Shown here in pieces: positions 27,371 through 37,169 of a stretch of 64,000 nt of DNA. The number at the start of each line of letters is the position of its first letter. Within the stretch, counting starts at the first letter, position 1. The notes below the pieces were generated by a model. It made no database searches. It saw only the letters and a program-made list of their open reading frames with translations, and had not been told where the DNA came from. The position numbers and the translations under genes were made by a program. Location of the stretch: positions 687,895-751,894 of the forward strand of contig NZ_KB235930.1 in assembly GCF_000332295.1 (NCBI RefSeq). The letters run 5' to 3'. This DNA comes from Fortiea contorta PCC 7126 (GTDB taxonomy: Bacteria > Cyanobacteriota > Cyanobacteriia > Cyanobacteriales > Nostocaceae).

Positions 27371-27691
27371 GTGTTAAGGACTCTTTTGGTAATTGCCGTT
27401 GGTTTTTTACCGTCCTTGTTTTCTTTGTGGGTAATCCGTAAAACCCATTTGCGGACACGATCGCGCATGAGACAAGCAGCCATGAACTTGTCAGGAGTGC
27501 GCGTAAGGCAAAGCAGCAGACAGATAGAGAGCGATCGCTATTATCTAGAAGGAGTAGGCTACCTCATTGGTGATATTAGTTGCAAATTTAATGCTCGTTC
27601 CGGCTACATCCGGTGTGCAGTTAATCCCGACGGCCCATGTCAAGATTGCCGCTATTATGAACCAAGGGAATTAGCTAGTGGTGACAATTAG
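27371..27691 (+). CDS. DUF6464-like small membrane-anchored protein
   Basis: A 106-residue protein with one N-terminal hydrophobic helix (residues 3-21, LLVIAVGFLPSLFSLWVI) and a soluble C-terminal domain. The latter has a conserved cysteine pattern (GDISCKFNARSGYIRCAVNPDGPCQDCRYYE) that could bind a metal or form disulfides. It resembles the cyanobacterial DUF6464 family as I remember it. The GTG start has an AGAGG Shine-Dalgarno about 12 bases upstream. Function unknown; the next gene is a TPR protein 92 bp downstream. Confidence 0.7.
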   Translation: MLRTLLVIAVGFLPSLFSLWVIRKTHLRTRSRMRQAAMNLSGVRVRQSSRQIESDRYYLEGVGYLIGDISCKFNARSGYIRCAVNPDGPCQDCRYYEPRELASGDN

Positions 27692-27783
27692 GTTACAAAA
27701 GCTTGAGTTCTTGATATTTTGCAAGATACACCTCTGGTTTTGGGAACACTAAATTCATCACCAAACTCAACAGGAATTGGTCG

Positions 27784-28869
27784 ATGTCTACAGGCGGATG
27801 GAATCCTCAATTAAAAAATACAGTTTCTTTACAACCCCCAGCAGTACACCATAAAGTAGCCAAGCGCCAAACAATTAGCTACGAATTGGATGCTAGTTCA
27901 TCAGCAGATACCCTGATCCTCCAGGAAAGTAGCAATGAGCAACTATTAGTAGCATCGCAACTACTACAAAGAGGAATTCAACAGCAACAAGCAGGGGAAT
28001 TAACAGCAGCTATCAAGATATTAGAACAATCTTTAGTTTTATTTGAAATAGTCGGCGAACAACAAAAACAGAAACAAGTGCTTTCTTTATTAGCACTAGT
28101 AGCCTACAGTTCCGGAAACTATAAAAATACTATTTCCTATTGCCAAAAGTGTTTATCTTTAATTGCAGATACTGCTGATGTTTCAGTGCAAATTCAGGTA
28201 CTTTCTCATTTAGGTAATGCTTACCGTCACCTTAATAATTATGATCAAGCCATTCGAGTTCTCCAAGAGTGTTTACAGATAACTCAACAGCAGCAAGATC
28301 AACGTAGTCAAGTCGCAGCATTGAACAACCTGGGATTAGTGCATAAAGCTTTGGGAAACTTTGCGCGAGCAATTGAGTATCAAGAGCAAAGTTTAGAAAT
28401 TGTGCAGGCGCTCCAAGATAATTGGGGACAAGAACAGGTGCTGAAGAATTTAGGCAATGCTTGGTACGCTTTGGACAATTACCACCAAGCGATCGCTTAT
28501 TATGAACAGTGTGTCAAAATCGCTCGTTCCCTAAAAAATTTCCGCAATGCTTCTCTAGTGCTCAAAAATTTAGGTAACGCAAGCTATGCTTTAGGCGATT
28601 ATTCTCAAGCTATTTTATATTACGAACAACGTTTAAAATTAACCCAAGAACTTCAAGACAAGCGCGGTGAAGAACAATCCCTCAGCAGTTTAGGAGTAGC
28701 TTGTGAAGCTTTGGGTGACTATAACACAGCAATTATATATTATGAACAACGCTTACTCTTAGCCAGAACTCTCAAAGACCGTCGCAGCCAAGAACAAGCT
28801 CTAGCTAGCCTGAGAATTGCTTGCTACGCTTTGGGTGATTACGCTAAAGCTATGCAATATCAACAGTAA
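27784..28869 (+). CDS. Tetratricopeptide repeat protein
   Basis: A 361-residue protein. After a charged N-terminal 60 residues, at least seven TPR units of about 40 residues follow, with the consensus-like ALGNFARAIEYQEQSLEI, ALDNYHQAIAYYEQCVKI and ALGDYSQAILYYEQRLKL. The 40-residue spacing matches the Rapsyn/LGN-type TPR_12 class common in Nostocales. It probably acts as a protein-protein scaffold; there is no signal peptide, enzyme domain or membrane span. Partners cannot be read from the neighbourhood. Confidence 0.85.
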   Translation: MSTGGWNPQLKNTVSLQPPAVHHKVAKRQTISYELDASSSADTLILQESSNEQLLVASQLLQRGIQQQQAGELTAAIKILEQSLVLFEIVGEQQKQKQVLSLLALVAYSSGNYKNTISYCQKCLSLIADTADVSVQIQVLSHLGNAYRHLNNYDQAIRVLQECLQITQQQQDQRSQVAALNNLGLVHKALGNFARAIEYQEQSLEIVQALQDNWGQEQVLKNLGNAWYALDNYHQAIAYYEQCVKIARSLKNFRNASLVLKNLGNASYALGDYSQAILYYEQRLKLTQELQDKRGEEQSLSSLGVACEALGDYNTAIIYYEQRLLLARTLKDRRSQEQALASLRIACYALGDYAKAMQYQQ

Positions 28870-29026
28870 AAGGAACCGCTTTCTGAATCAGCGATCGCGT
28901 CTACTCATCTTTTAATTTACGCACTCTGCTGCTCATTGTGATGAAAAGAAGAAATTAAAAAAGAAATTGTCCAAGAAAGAAAACAGGATGTCGCTTAATT
29001 GATGACCTACACAGGAGCGCAAAAAC

Positions 29027-29386
29027 CTAGTTTAGTCTGTTACTATCTTCTTGGCTTTTTAATAACTGGCTTACCTTTATTAAAAGAGGATGTATTTTAT
29101 TTTGGACGACATCCCAAATGATTTCATTCTCAATTTTAAAATAAGTATGAGCTAAGATATCCCTTAAGCCAGCTATTTTGCGCCATTCAATTTCAGGATG
29201 GCGCTCGCGGACATCAACAGGAACATTTTTGACAGCTTCTCCAATAACTTGTAGATTGCGAATCACCGCATCAAAGGTGCGATCGTCTGCTATGAATTGC
29301 TCAAATTCCATACTATCGGTGTAACGCAACACTTTTTCACACGCCACTGCAATATCGGCTAAATAAAGCCGAAGATCACGCGACAT
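29027..29386 (-). CDS. hepT: HepT-like HEPN ribonuclease toxin (DUF86)
   Basis: A 119-residue helical HEPN protein. The catalytic R-x4-H-x-Y motif is complete: R75-DILA-H80-T-Y82. HepT toxins cleave RNA and are neutralised when their cognate MntA antitoxin AMPylates the tyrosine of this motif. The gene lies directly downstream of, and overlaps by 11 bp, an MntA-type nucleotidyltransferase gene, the standard order. Length is slightly shorter than some HepT proteins but no break is seen, so it looks intact. A DUF86 protein of unrelated role is the only alternative. Confidence 0.88.
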   Translation of the reverse strand: MSRDLRLYLADIAVACEKVLRYTDSMEFEQFIADDRTFDAVIRNLQVIGEAVKNVPVDVRERHPEIEWRKIAGLRDILAHTYFKIENEIIWDVVQNKIHPLLIKVSQLLKSQEDSNRLN

Positions 29387-29681
29387 GAATCGCCCCTTGT
29401 TCTACTGATGCGAGGATTTGAGGCTTGAGTGATTTCTTCGTAACTAGATCTACTTTTATTCCCAGTTGATCCTCTAGATAAAATTTCACATCCATATAGC
29501 GGTCGAAAGTGACTGGAGGTTCAAACTCAACCAAAATATCAACATCACTAGCAGGTGTTGCTTCATCTCGCGCTACAGAACCAAATAATGCTAAAGATCG
29601 CACACCCAACTGTTTTAATACAGTCTGATGTTGCTTTAGAGTTGCCAGGATTTGGTGACGCTGCATAAGTCTCATCTCCAT
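29376..29681 (-). CDS. mntA: MntA-like minimal nucleotidyltransferase antitoxin
   Basis: A protein of about 101 residues with the polymerase-beta nucleotidyltransferase signature GS-x10-DxD in ALFGSVARDEATPASDVDILVEF. MntA enzymes transfer AMP from ATP to the active-site tyrosine of HepT. The third acidic residue of the site appears to be in the VDLVT segment. The reading frame opens with TTG at 29690, but ATGs at 29681, 29675 and 29666 are more likely starts; 29681 is used. It overlaps hepT by 11 bp, so the pair is coupled. Confidence 0.85.
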   Translation of the reverse strand: MEMRLMQRHQILATLKQHQTVLKQLGVRSLALFGSVARDEATPASDVDILVEFEPPVTFDRYMDVKFYLEDQLGIKVDLVTKKSLKPQILASVEQGAIHVA

Positions 29682-30048
29682 TTGGGTCAAGATGCTGTCA
29701 TTTTGCCATGATTTTCTTTTTTAAGAATGGCTGGGATTACCAGGAGTTCAAAATCCCAAAGTGTTTTTATGATGAGCGATCACATACACTCTTAGCCAAT
29801 TTCAGCACATCCAAAAGAGCGATCGCTCCTTCACTTAATGAATCTTCTGGTAACAAAAAACAATCACACAATAGTTGCAGCTCAAAGATTCCCTTTTTGC
29901 ACTAGTTTCCTGTGCCGTCTTTATCTAAGATTTAGGTAGGTATAGCAGTAGTCAGGCACGTTAAGACATAAACTGAGAGTAAAATCCTGACACCAAGAGA
30001 CTTTCAAGCCTGTAGCCTGCTATAGCATTGATACCAACATCTATTACT
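29682..30048. other. Gene-free stretch with a possible relic
   Basis: No gene is called. The minus strand is open from about 29899 to a TAA at 29767 with plausible protein-like composition (FELQLLCDCFLLPEDSLSEG), but it has no start codon and a stop immediately before it. It may be the remnant of a gene lost upstream of mntA. Confidence 0.4.
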
Positions 30049-30738
30049 ATGAGCAGCGAAACCCAACTCAGCCTCTTTGACGACTCAACCCTGAACCAAC
30101 AGGATTTAATTCCCACAGATGCAAAAATTCCCATCCATCCCGGAACCTATTCTCAGATGGCTCAGTTGGCGCAGCATTGCAATCAATGCCATCGTTGTGG
30201 ATTGGGAGACAATCGAACTCATGCTGTGGTCGGTCGTGGTCATCTCCAAGCATCAATTATGGTTGTGGGTGAGGCACCAGGACAAAATGAAGACGAAACA
30301 GGTTTACCATTTGTAGGTAGATCAGGTCAGTTGCTAGAAAAGATTTTAGCCTCTGTGAATCTCAGTACTGAGAATGATGTATACATCGCCAATATCAACA
30401 AATGCCGTCCGCCAGATAACCGTGTCCCCACTACCGAAGAAATTGCGGCTTGCTTACCTTATTTATTAGAACAAATTCGCCTAGTAGACCCGAAAATAAT
30501 TCTGTTAACAGGTGCGACTGCAGTCAAAGGTTTAACTGGTGATAAGCGCGGGATTACCAAAATTCGGGGACAATGGCTGGAATGGCAAGGGCGTTTATGT
30601 ATGCCTATTTTCCATCCATCTTATTTGTTGCGTAACCCTTCCAAGGAAGCGGGTAGCCCTAAATGGTTGATGTGGCAAGATATCCAAGCAGTACGTGCTA
30701 AATTTGATGAAATTCGCCAACTTAGCGCACAGCAATAG
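30049..30738 (+). CDS. Family 4 uracil-DNA glycosylase (4Fe-4S)
   Basis: A 229-residue base-excision repair enzyme that removes uracil from DNA. The two motifs are GEAPGQNEDETGLPFVGRSGQLL (water-activating region) and HPSYLLR. The iron-sulfur cysteines are CNQCHRC near residue 44, with NKCRPPDN further on; one of the expected four is LCMPIFHPS. The sequence is typical of family 4/UDGa enzymes. A TTG at 30028 gives a longer frame, but the ATG at 30049 fits the family N-terminus. No partner gene is adjacent. Confidence 0.88.
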   Translation: MSSETQLSLFDDSTLNQQDLIPTDAKIPIHPGTYSQMAQLAQHCNQCHRCGLGDNRTHAVVGRGHLQASIMVVGEAPGQNEDETGLPFVGRSGQLLEKILASVNLSTENDVYIANINKCRPPDNRVPTTEEIAACLPYLLEQIRLVDPKIILLTGATAVKGLTGDKRGITKIRGQWLEWQGRLCMPIFHPSYLLRNPSKEAGSPKWLMWQDIQAVRAKFDEIRQLSAQQ

Positions 30739-30762
30739 ATATTCTTCCCATAAACAGGTGAT

Positions 30763-30790
30763 GTAGAGACGCAAAATTTTACGTCTCTAC
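30763..30790. terminator. 28-bp palindrome downstream of the uracil-DNA glycosylase gene
   Basis: gtagagacg and cgtctctac flank caaaatttta, giving a strong symmetric hairpin. It could end both the rightward glycosylase and the leftward operon from tyrS, whose last stop is at 30814. The gtagagacg arm also recurs at 40208 and 36051, so it may instead be a repeat element. Confidence 0.5.
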
Positions 30791-30813
30791 AAATGTTTTA
30801 CGTGTAACTGAAA

Positions 30814-31395
30814 TTACACACCCACGCTTCGGGCTTGACAATCCCGTAACCAAGTATTAACTCCTTGGGCGATCGCACTTTTACTTGTATCCCGTGGTGG
30901 TGATTGTAGTTGTTTTGCTGAATCCAAGCCAGTTTGCGAAAACATCATCACCAGTCGCCAGCCACTTTTAGTTTTAGTTAACAATAGCCAGTGGAATTGT
31001 TGCAACTCTACCGCTTTTTCACCTACATACTGTCGCTCTAAGGTAGTAAAAAACACCTGCTCAACTCCCTGAGTTGAATAATTGCTGTTGTTACTCTCAG
31101 AGTTCAGCGGTAGAGGTGTAAACTCAGGTCTACCCGCCACTAGCATATAACTGTAAAACTCACTACTACGACTAAGACGACGCGCGCGTTGCGTAGCGCG
31201 GTTAACATAACTAGGTAAATCTGACAATAATTTAGTGGTTAAGATTTCTAAATTTTGTTGAGAACAAAAAGAATTTGCTCCTCTCGACTCTGGTAAAGAA
31301 GAATCTTGAGAAAATGCCGAGTTATTGAACACCAGCCAGAAACCGAAAGCTATTAGCCACGAGCCATAATTTCTGTTTGTGACTTTTACCTTCAT
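30814..31395 (-). CDS. Secreted hypothetical protein, third gene of tyrS-pyrF operon
   Basis: A 193-residue protein with an N-terminal signal peptide (hydrophobic core [11 protein letters not shown], cleavage likely near AFSQ-DSS). The mature domain has no recognised family; features are [26 protein letters not shown] and FTPLPLN. Two cysteines near both ends could pair. Its ATG overlaps the pyrF stop by four bases (ATGA), so it is translated with pyrF, yet a function in pyrimidine synthesis is not implied. Conserved in cyanobacteria by my memory only. Confidence 0.7.
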   Translation of the reverse strand: MKVKVTNRNYGSWLIAFGFWLVFNNSAFSQDSSLPESRGANSFCSQQNLEILTTKLLSDLPSYVNRATQRARRLSRSSEFYSYMLVAGRPEFTPLPLNSESNNSNYSTQGVEQVFFTTLERQYVGEKAVELQQFHWLLLTKTKSGWRLVMMFSQTGLDSAKQLQSPPRDTSKSAIAQGVNTWLRDCQARSVGV

Positions 31396-32111
31396 ACCGC
31401 CGTGGTGATCTCCTCAAAAATTCGCTTCCAGGCTAACTCAGGTTTGGCCGCTGCGGTAATCGGTCGCCCAATTACTAGATAATCTGCACCAGCTTTGATT
31501 GCTTGGGCTGGGGTGAGCGATCGCTTTTGGTCTGCTTGTTGTGCCCAAGTTGGACGTACCCCCGGACAAACTAACACAAAATCATCCCCGCAAGTTTCCC
31601 GCAACTGAGTTGCTTCTTGAGGTGAACATACCGCCCCATCTAAACCCGCTTCTTTGGCTAAAAGTGCCATTTCCAAGGTGTATTCTGGCAATTCTAGGGG
31701 TATTTTCAAATCAAACGCTAACTGTCGGCTAGAAATGCTGGTTAACAGAGAAATCGCGATTAATTGTGGTGGTTTCACACCAGCTTGCGCCGCTCCTGTT
31801 TGTGCGGCCTCCTTTGCTGCTTTTAAAGCCTCAATACCAGATGTCGCGTGAATTGTCAATAAATCTACCCCATAACCAGCCGCCACCCGACAAGCGCCAG
31901 CAACGGTATTAGGAATATCGTGGAACTTTAAATCCAGGAAAATACGTTTATTCTGAGATTTGAGCACATGGAGAATTTGAGGGCCAGTGCTAGTGAACAA
32001 CTCCAAACCAACCTTCCAAAAACTCACTTGTGGGAGTTGATTTACAAGAGCGATCGCACCTTCTAAAGAAGGCACATCCAAAGCCACAATAATTCTTTGT
32101 TCCACTTTCAT
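31392..32111 (-). CDS. pyrF: Orotidine-5'-phosphate decarboxylase
   Basis: A 239-residue TIM-barrel enzyme that decarboxylates OMP to UMP, the last step of de novo pyrimidine synthesis. The catalytic K/D cluster is in [14 protein letters not shown] (DxKxxD, about residues 60-66). The phosphate-binding loop is LVIGRPIT near the C terminus. Length is typical of class 1 OMPDC. It starts 19 bp after the tyrS stop and overlaps the next gene by 4 bp, so a tyrS-pyrF-hypothetical operon is clear. Confidence 0.95.
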   Translation of the reverse strand: MKVEQRIIVALDVPSLEGAIALVNQLPQVSFWKVGLELFTSTGPQILHVLKSQNKRIFLDLKFHDIPNTVAGACRVAAGYGVDLLTIHATSGIEALKAAKEAAQTGAAQAGVKPPQLIAISLLTSISSRQLAFDLKIPLELPEYTLEMALLAKEAGLDGAVCSPQEATQLRETCGDDFVLVCPGVRPTWAQQADQKRSLTPAQAIKAGADYLVIGRPITAAAKPELAWKRIFEEITTAV

Positions 32112-32130
32112 TCCTCATTCCCCATGCCCA

Positions 32131-33327
32131 TTAAACCACCAAGCGGACAAACTTATTTTTACCCACTTGTAGCACGCGCCCGTGTAATTCACTAGGCTCG
32201 TGGAAAGTAGTATCCACGTCCGAAATGCGATCGCCATCCAGACGCACCCCACCTTCTTGGATTTTCCGCTTACCTTCGCCGCTACTTTTACACAAGCCGC
32301 TAACATTGAGAAGATAGGCTAACTTCACCGGAAACTGTGACACCCCAGCCAAGGAAAACTCTGGAACAGCACCTTCCTGACCACCGCTTTTAGCCGCTTC
32401 CTTGGCTTCATTCGCAGCTAATTCGCCGTGATACTGTCTGACAACTTCCCAGGCTAAAAGCATCTGGCGATCGCGGGGATTTTCTGGCAATTTATCTAAA
32501 GGTAAATCTGTCAGCAATTCAAAATACTGCGCCAGCAATTGATCTGCAGTCCCTTGCAACTTTTGATATTTATCCGATGGATGTGCCGACAAGCCAACAT
32601 AATTACCTAGAGACTTGGACATTTTTTGTACACCATCAGTGCCAATCAAAATCGGCAGCAACAGACCAAATTGCGGCTGTTGACCAAAATGGCGTTGTAA
32701 ATCTCGCCCCACAGCAATGTTAAATTTCTGGTCAGTCCCCCCCAATTCCACATCAGCTGCAACTGCAACCGAATCATAACCCTGCATCAACGGATAAAGG
32801 AACTCATGGAGGAAAATTGGATTCTCTTGCTTATAGCGTTCTGCGAATCCTTCTTTGGCTAACATTTGCCCTACCGTCATTGTGGAGAGTAATTCTAAAA
32901 TTTTCCCTAAATTTAGCCCTGAAAGCCATTCGGAGTTATGGCGCACCTCTAATCTTCCAGGTGTGTCAAAATCCAAAATAGGACGCACTTGGTCAAGATA
33001 AGTCTGAGCGTTTTGCGCCACATTTGCTTGCGTCAGTTGGCGTCGCACCTCCGATTTACCAGTCGGATCACCAATGCGAGCCGTAAAATCACCGATAATC
33101 AACACCGCCGTATGACCAGCATCTTGAAAAGCTCGCAGTTTTCGTACCGGTATGCTATGACCTAAATGAATATCAGCACCTGTAGGGTCGATACCTAACT
33201 TGACCCGCAAAGGTCGGTGAGTATTCGCCAAACGCTTTTCTAGACTTTCAGTTTCGTTATCAGCATCGGTCGGTTGGGGGAAAATTTCGACAGTCCCACG
33301 ACGCAACCAAGCAAAATCTTGCACCAT
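32131..33327 (-). CDS. tyrS: Tyrosyl-tRNA synthetase
   Basis: A 398-residue class I aminoacyl-tRNA synthetase. The HIGH-type motif is [15 protein letters not shown], the KMSKS-type motif is [10 protein letters not shown], and the C-terminal S4 domain contains [18 protein letters not shown]. It charges tRNA-Tyr in the cytoplasm. The frame extends upstream to 33510, but the extra 61 residues have no family resemblance, while [19 protein letters not shown] at 33327 matches known cyanobacterial N-termini. This leaves a 172-bp divergent region shared with the PBP gene. Confidence 0.95.
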   Translation of the reverse strand: MVQDFAWLRRGTVEIFPQPTDADNETESLEKRLANTHRPLRVKLGIDPTGADIHLGHSIPVRKLRAFQDAGHTAVLIIGDFTARIGDPTGKSEVRRQLTQANVAQNAQTYLDQVRPILDFDTPGRLEVRHNSEWLSGLNLGKILELLSTMTVGQMLAKEGFAERYKQENPIFLHEFLYPLMQGYDSVAVAADVELGGTDQKFNIAVGRDLQRHFGQQPQFGLLLPILIGTDGVQKMSKSLGNYVGLSAHPSDKYQKLQGTADQLLAQYFELLTDLPLDKLPENPRDRQMLLAWEVVRQYHGELAANEAKEAAKSGGQEGAVPEFSLAGVSQFPVKLAYLLNVSGLCKSSGEGKRKIQEGGVRLDGDRISDVDTTFHEPSELHGRVLQVGKNKFVRLVV

Positions 33328-33499
33328 ACTAGGAAATTCGCTATTGATTAAACTCTGGACTTTAGAAGTTGGGTTGGTTTTATCCACTGGCAATCTGCCT
33401 GATTTTTTATCTGCCAGACTACTATAATTGCAAAAAATCAACCGCCTTGTTTCACCGAATGAATTACATTTATATTTACCAGTGAGGAAGTGAAGAGCC

Positions 33500-35422
33500 G
33501 TGTCGTCCAAGACTTTTGACGAAAAGCAGCCACAAACTAAGGCTTCATCAGGTTTTGAGTTTTTGAAAGGAGTAGGTCAGGTAGCTGGCGGAACGCTCCT
33601 ATCAATCACGATGCTGGCAAGTTCAATTGTAGCGGGAGGATTGGTAGGTTTAGCTATTAGTTTCCGTAATTTACCGGATGTCAGACAATTACGTAACTTC
33701 TTTCCCTCAGAAACGACTTATATTTATGACATTAAAGGCAAACTATTAACGAGTATTCACGGAGAAGCCAACCGGGAAGTTATTCCCCTAGATAAAATTT
33801 CTCCCAATCTGAAACGGGCGGTGTTGGCTAGTGAAGATGGTCACTTTTACAATCACCATGGTATTAACCCGACTGGGGTTGGGCGAGCGGTAGTTGTCAA
33901 CTTCATCGCAGGTGGAGTCAAGGAAGGTGGTTCCACCATCACCATGCAGTTGGTAAAAAACCTGTTTCTCTCCCAAAAACGCGCCTTTACACGGAAAATA
34001 GCTGAAGGGGTTTTAGCAATTCGTCTAGAACAAATTCTCAGCAAAAACCAAATTTTAGAAATGTACCTCAATCAAGTTTATTGGGGTCATAACAACTACG
34101 GTGTACAAACAGCCGCACGCACTTACTTTAATAAATCAGCGGAATACTTAACCTTAGGTGAGTCAGCCATGATGGCTGGTTTAATCCAAGCACCGGAAGA
34201 ATTCAGCCCGTTCGTCAGCATGAAGCTAGCAAAACAGAAACAAAAAGAAGTGCTAGGACGAATGATGGATTTGAACTGGATTTCTCAGCAAGAATATGAT
34301 GACGCCCTTAAGCAAGAAATCAAGCTAGGTAAAATCAGGTCATTTCAAGGTAGTGCTTTACCTTATGTCACTAATACAGTAGCCCAAGAGTTGGCGAAAA
34401 AATTTGGGCGAGAAGCATTGCTCAAAGGCGGAATGCGGGTACAAACTACAGTTGATGCCGATTTTCAAAGAATGGCAGAGCAAACTGTGAGCGAATGGCA
34501 TGAGAAACTACAAGGTAGCGGCTTATCCAAGAATCAAATGGCTTTAGTCGCAATTGATCCTCGCACACATTTTGTCAAAGCTTTGGTGGGTGGTGTAGAT
34601 GCTAAAACCAGTGAATTCAACCGCGCGACCCAAGCCCAACGCCAGCCCGGATCTTCTTTTAAGCCGTTTGTTTACTATACAGGTTTTGCTACTGGTAAGT
34701 TTGCTCCAGATACTACAGTAGTAGATGCTCCAGTTAGCTATCGAGATGGTGACGGTTGGTATTATCCCAGGAACTATGATGGTGGTTTCAGCGGGGCTAT
34801 GTCAATTCGCACTGCCCTCGCCCAATCTCGTAATATCCCCGTCATCAAAGTTGGTAAGGCTGTCGGGATGAATAAGGTGATTGAAACCTGTCGCACCTTA
34901 GGGATTATGAGTCCGATGGAGCCTGTATCGTCTTTACCTCTGGGCGCGATTGGTGTCACGCCTTTAGAAATGGCTAGTGCTTATGCTACCTTCGCCAATT
35001 ACGGCTGGCAATCCCCACCTACAGTCATTGCCCGGATTACTGACAGTAGCGGTAATGTTTTATTAGACAACACACCAAAACCCCAGCTAGTTTTAGATCC
35101 TTGGGCATCAGCAGCAGTTATTGACGTGATGCGTTCGGTAATTACTGATGGTACTGGTAAAAATGCGGCTATTGGTCGTCCCGCTGCAGGGAAGACAGGA
35201 ACGACATCTTCAGAAAAAGATATCTGGTTTGTGGGGACAGTGCCACAGTTGACCACCGCCGTTTGGGTCGGTAGAGACGACAATAGACAATTAGCCCGCG
35301 GTGCAACAGGAGGGGTGATGGTGGCTCCTATTTGGCGCGATTTTATGCAAAAAGCTCTTAAGGATGTACCGGCGGAAAACTTCAAGTCACCTTCGCAGTT
35401 TACTCGACCTAAGGCGAATTAG
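33500..35422 (+). CDS. Class A penicillin-binding protein (PBP1A-like)
   Basis: A 640-residue bifunctional murein synthase. A single membrane anchor lies near residues 33-56. The glycosyltransferase domain has its catalytic glutamate E112 in [11 protein letters not shown], followed by [19 protein letters not shown]. The transpeptidase domain has S385-x-x-K388 (GSSFKPF), a SxN box in AQSRNIP, and K565-T-G. It polymerises and crosslinks lipid II outside the plasma membrane. Length is shorter than E. coli PBP1A, typical for cyanobacterial paralogues. GTG start with a GAGGA upstream. Divergent from tyrS. Confidence 0.92.
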   Translation: MSSKTFDEKQPQTKASSGFEFLKGVGQVAGGTLLSITMLASSIVAGGLVGLAISFRNLPDVRQLRNFFPSETTYIYDIKGKLLTSIHGEANREVIPLDKISPNLKRAVLASEDGHFYNHHGINPTGVGRAVVVNFIAGGVKEGGSTITMQLVKNLFLSQKRAFTRKIAEGVLAIRLEQILSKNQILEMYLNQVYWGHNNYGVQTAARTYFNKSAEYLTLGESAMMAGLIQAPEEFSPFVSMKLAKQKQKEVLGRMMDLNWISQQEYDDALKQEIKLGKIRSFQGSALPYVTNTVAQELAKKFGREALLKGGMRVQTTVDADFQRMAEQTVSEWHEKLQGSGLSKNQMALVAIDPRTHFVKALVGGVDAKTSEFNRATQAQRQPGSSFKPFVYYTGFATGKFAPDTTVVDAPVSYRDGDGWYYPRNYDGGFSGAMSIRTALAQSRNIPVIKVGKAVGMNKVIETCRTLGIMSPMEPVSSLPLGAIGVTPLEMASAYATFANYGWQSPPTVIARITDSSGNVLLDNTPKPQLVLDPWASAAVIDVMRSVITDGTGKNAAIGRPAAGKTGTTSSEKDIWFVGTVPQLTTAVWVGRDDNRQLARGATGGVMVAPIWRDFMQKALKDVPAENFKSPSQFTRPKAN

Positions 35423-35530
35423 CGGGGTTAGGGGTTGAGGGCGAGAAAATCAGATCCAAAGTCGGTTACACATAAAATTTTTGCATCTGTTATTTTCAGA
35501 CCCCTATTCCTGAACTCACAGCCCCTGCTC

Positions 35531-35854
35531 CTAGGCTTGTTTTTCTAACTCAGTTTTCATTCTTTGTAGGGTAAGATTCATTTGGTCAAACATTTGTTGC
35601 GGCGTAATGCCAAACTGATTTAGCTGAGTTTTCATTTGCTCCATCGTCATTTGTGCCATGAAATCCTCGGAAAGCTCAAAGCGCTTCATGAAGATGCGAT
35701 AGCGATCCATCATGGCTTCCATTTGTTCGATAAACAGCTTTTTACCTTCGCGGTCAAATTTACCGTAGCTGTTACCAAGCTTGATTAATGCTTGATAATC
35801 GTCAAACAGCTGTTTCGCTTCTTGCTGAACTATCTCAGAGTCAAAGAATCCCAT
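35531..35854 (-). CDS. DUF1825 family protein
   Basis: A 107-residue, highly helical, methionine-rich protein: FFDSEIVQQEAKQLFDDYQALI, then KKLFIEQMEAMMDRYRIFMKRFELSEDFMAQM. It matches the cyanobacterium-specific DUF1825 family in size and pattern as remembered. Function is unknown. The gene is monocistronic, with the PBP gene ending 109 bp away in the opposite direction. Confidence 0.85.
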   Translation of the reverse strand: MGFFDSEIVQQEAKQLFDDYQALIKLGNSYGKFDREGKKLFIEQMEAMMDRYRIFMKRFELSEDFMAQMTMEQMKTQLNQFGITPQQMFDQMNLTLQRMKTELEKQA

Positions 35855-36223
35855 TTTTCTTAAAATTCAACTGAGGGCTAACACTCAGTAGCTTATAATT
35901 TTGCTTGTATTTTTATTCTAGTTTAGGGTGTTAATGTGGGGAATGAGCTTCGGTTGCAGTACGGTTTTTTGCCCAAATTTCAACACTTGACTCCGAGGCG
36001 ATGCTCATGGGGGATGGAGAATGGACAAGAGAAATATTTCTTGATGTTTTAGAGACGCAATGAATCGCGTTTGGGAAAAAATGATGGCTGGTGGCCGAAA
36101 TCAATAAAATGGGTTTAGATGTTGATTTGTCAGCAGGATAGCATCAACGCTCTCATTTATGCCAATGCTTTGCTACGATCGCTCTTTAATTGTCAGAACT
36201 TTGGTAGTGGTAAATTTGGGAAT
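35855..36223. other. Divergent intergenic region
   Basis: About 370 bp. The TM2 gene frame is open back to 36119, but the extra 35 residues are not TM2-like. A gagacgcaatgaatcgcgt hairpin-like repeat fragment lies near 36051-36069. No other gene is seen. Confidence 0.5.
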
Positions 36224-36598
36224 ATGTTAACTAAGCGAAAAAGCCGCAGCGTCGCCGCTATTTTAGCTTTTTCTGGCACGCTGACCATTTCCGGATTACA
36301 TAAATTTTATCTGGGACAGCCGTTATGGGGGTTGTTGTATGTGCTCCTTTCTTGGACTCCTATTCCTAAGGTAGCTAGCGCCATTGAGGGGGTTTGGTAT
36401 TTAGCTTTAGATGAGGAAGCTTTTGATCGCAATTTTAATTTGGGTAAGTCGCCCGTCAAGCATTCACCCCAGGTGGGTCATCAAGTCAGCGCCATGGCTG
36501 ACGCCATGCGTGAGTTAGATGCACTCCGCCAAGATGGATTAATTTCTGAGTATGAATTTGAGCAAAAACGCCGCCAGCTGCTAGACCAAATTTCTTGA
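36224..36598 (+). CDS. TM2 domain protein with C-terminal SHOCT motif
   Basis: A 124-residue membrane protein. The TM2 domain is SVAAILAFSGTLTISGLHKFYLGQPLWGLLYVLLSWTPIP in two helices, with the G-x-x-x-FYLG turn. The last 30 residues (AMRELDALRQDGLISEYEFEQKRRQLL) are a SHOCT-type short C-terminal helix pair. Function is unknown; TM2 proteins are small membrane components in bacteria and eukaryotes. ATG at 36224 is chosen because the TM2 domain begins just after it; an upstream ATG at 36119 would add 35 unrelated residues. The next gene starts 15 bp downstream. Confidence 0.75.
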   Translation: MLTKRKSRSVAAILAFSGTLTISGLHKFYLGQPLWGLLYVLLSWTPIPKVASAIEGVWYLALDEEAFDRNFNLGKSPVKHSPQVGHQVSAMADAMRELDALRQDGLISEYEFEQKRRQLLDQIS

Positions 36599-36612
36599 TT
36601 TAACGGAAACTG

Positions 36613-37146
36613 ATGAACAACTGGCTACCTCTCAACCTCAAGTTGCAAAAACTCCGGACTCGGCTGCTGAATGACCCATACTATCGGCTACAGTCTGGAG
36701 AAGAAATTCAAATGGCGGTAAAACTGGGTATCAAGATTGACGCTAACCAAGCAACTGTAGATGATTGGTTGCGTTTACCTGGTTTATCAATTCACCAAGC
36801 GCGATCGCTTGTGGAACTCTCCAGCTCTGGTGTTAAATTTTACTGTCTTGAAGATATTGCTGCAGCTTTGGCGATACCTTTGCAGCGGCTAGAACCATTA
36901 CAGCCGCTGCTAAGTTTTATTTTTTATGATGAAGAATCTTTAATTAATCCTACCCAGATAGTTAATCCTAACACCGCTTCCGTGGCAAGACTGGCACAGA
37001 TACCATTTATTGATCCGTCCCTCGCCCAAGCGGTAGTGCAGAATCGTGTATCATTTGGCCCTTATCGTAACTTGGTTGATTTCCAGCAGCGGTTGTCATT
37101 ATCTGGAGATGCGATCGCCCAATTAATGTATTATCTGCGGTTTTGA
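36613..37146 (+). CDS. Helix-hairpin-helix protein (ComEA-like)
   Basis: A 177-residue protein with two helix-hairpin-helix segments: IDANQATVDDWLRLPGLSIHQARSLVEL (about 42-70) and VNPNTASVARLAQIPFIDPSLAQAVVQNRVSFGPYRNLVDF (about 118-160). The second resembles the ComEA DNA-binding HhH. No signal peptide is present, so unlike periplasmic ComEA it appears cytoplasmic. It may bind DNA. The last 34 bp of the gene (37111-37144) recur downstream at 37634, flanking the brnA-brnT remnant. Probably co-transcribed with the TM2 gene. Confidence 0.75.
   Translation: MNNWLPLNLKLQKLRTRLLNDPYYRLQSGEEIQMAVKLGIKIDANQATVDDWLRLPGLSIHQARSLVELSSSGVKFYCLEDIAAALAIPLQRLEPLQPLLSFIFYDEESLINPTQIVNPNTASVARLAQIPFIDPSLAQAVVQNRVSFGPYRNLVDFQQRLSLSGDAIAQLMYYLRF
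37111..37144 (+). repeat. Direct repeat copy 1 (3' end of the HhH gene)
   Basis: A 34-bp sequence starting gcgatcgcccaat and ending tctgcggtttt. It is repeated at 37634-37667 with one mismatch (t to c). It covers the final codons of the HhH gene. Confidence 0.9.
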
Positions 37147-37169
37147 AATCTCAAGATGCTCAAAACTCA

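Noticed and set aside
29708-29905. 65-codon plus-strand frame upstream of the uracil-DNA glycosylase gene
   Set aside because: It is the antisense of a more protein-like but start-less minus-strand frame; neither is a complete gene.
33328-33510. 61-residue N-terminal extension of TyrS
   Set aside because: The extension has no synthetase similarity and would overlap the divergent PBP gene start; the family N-terminus begins at the ATG at 33327.
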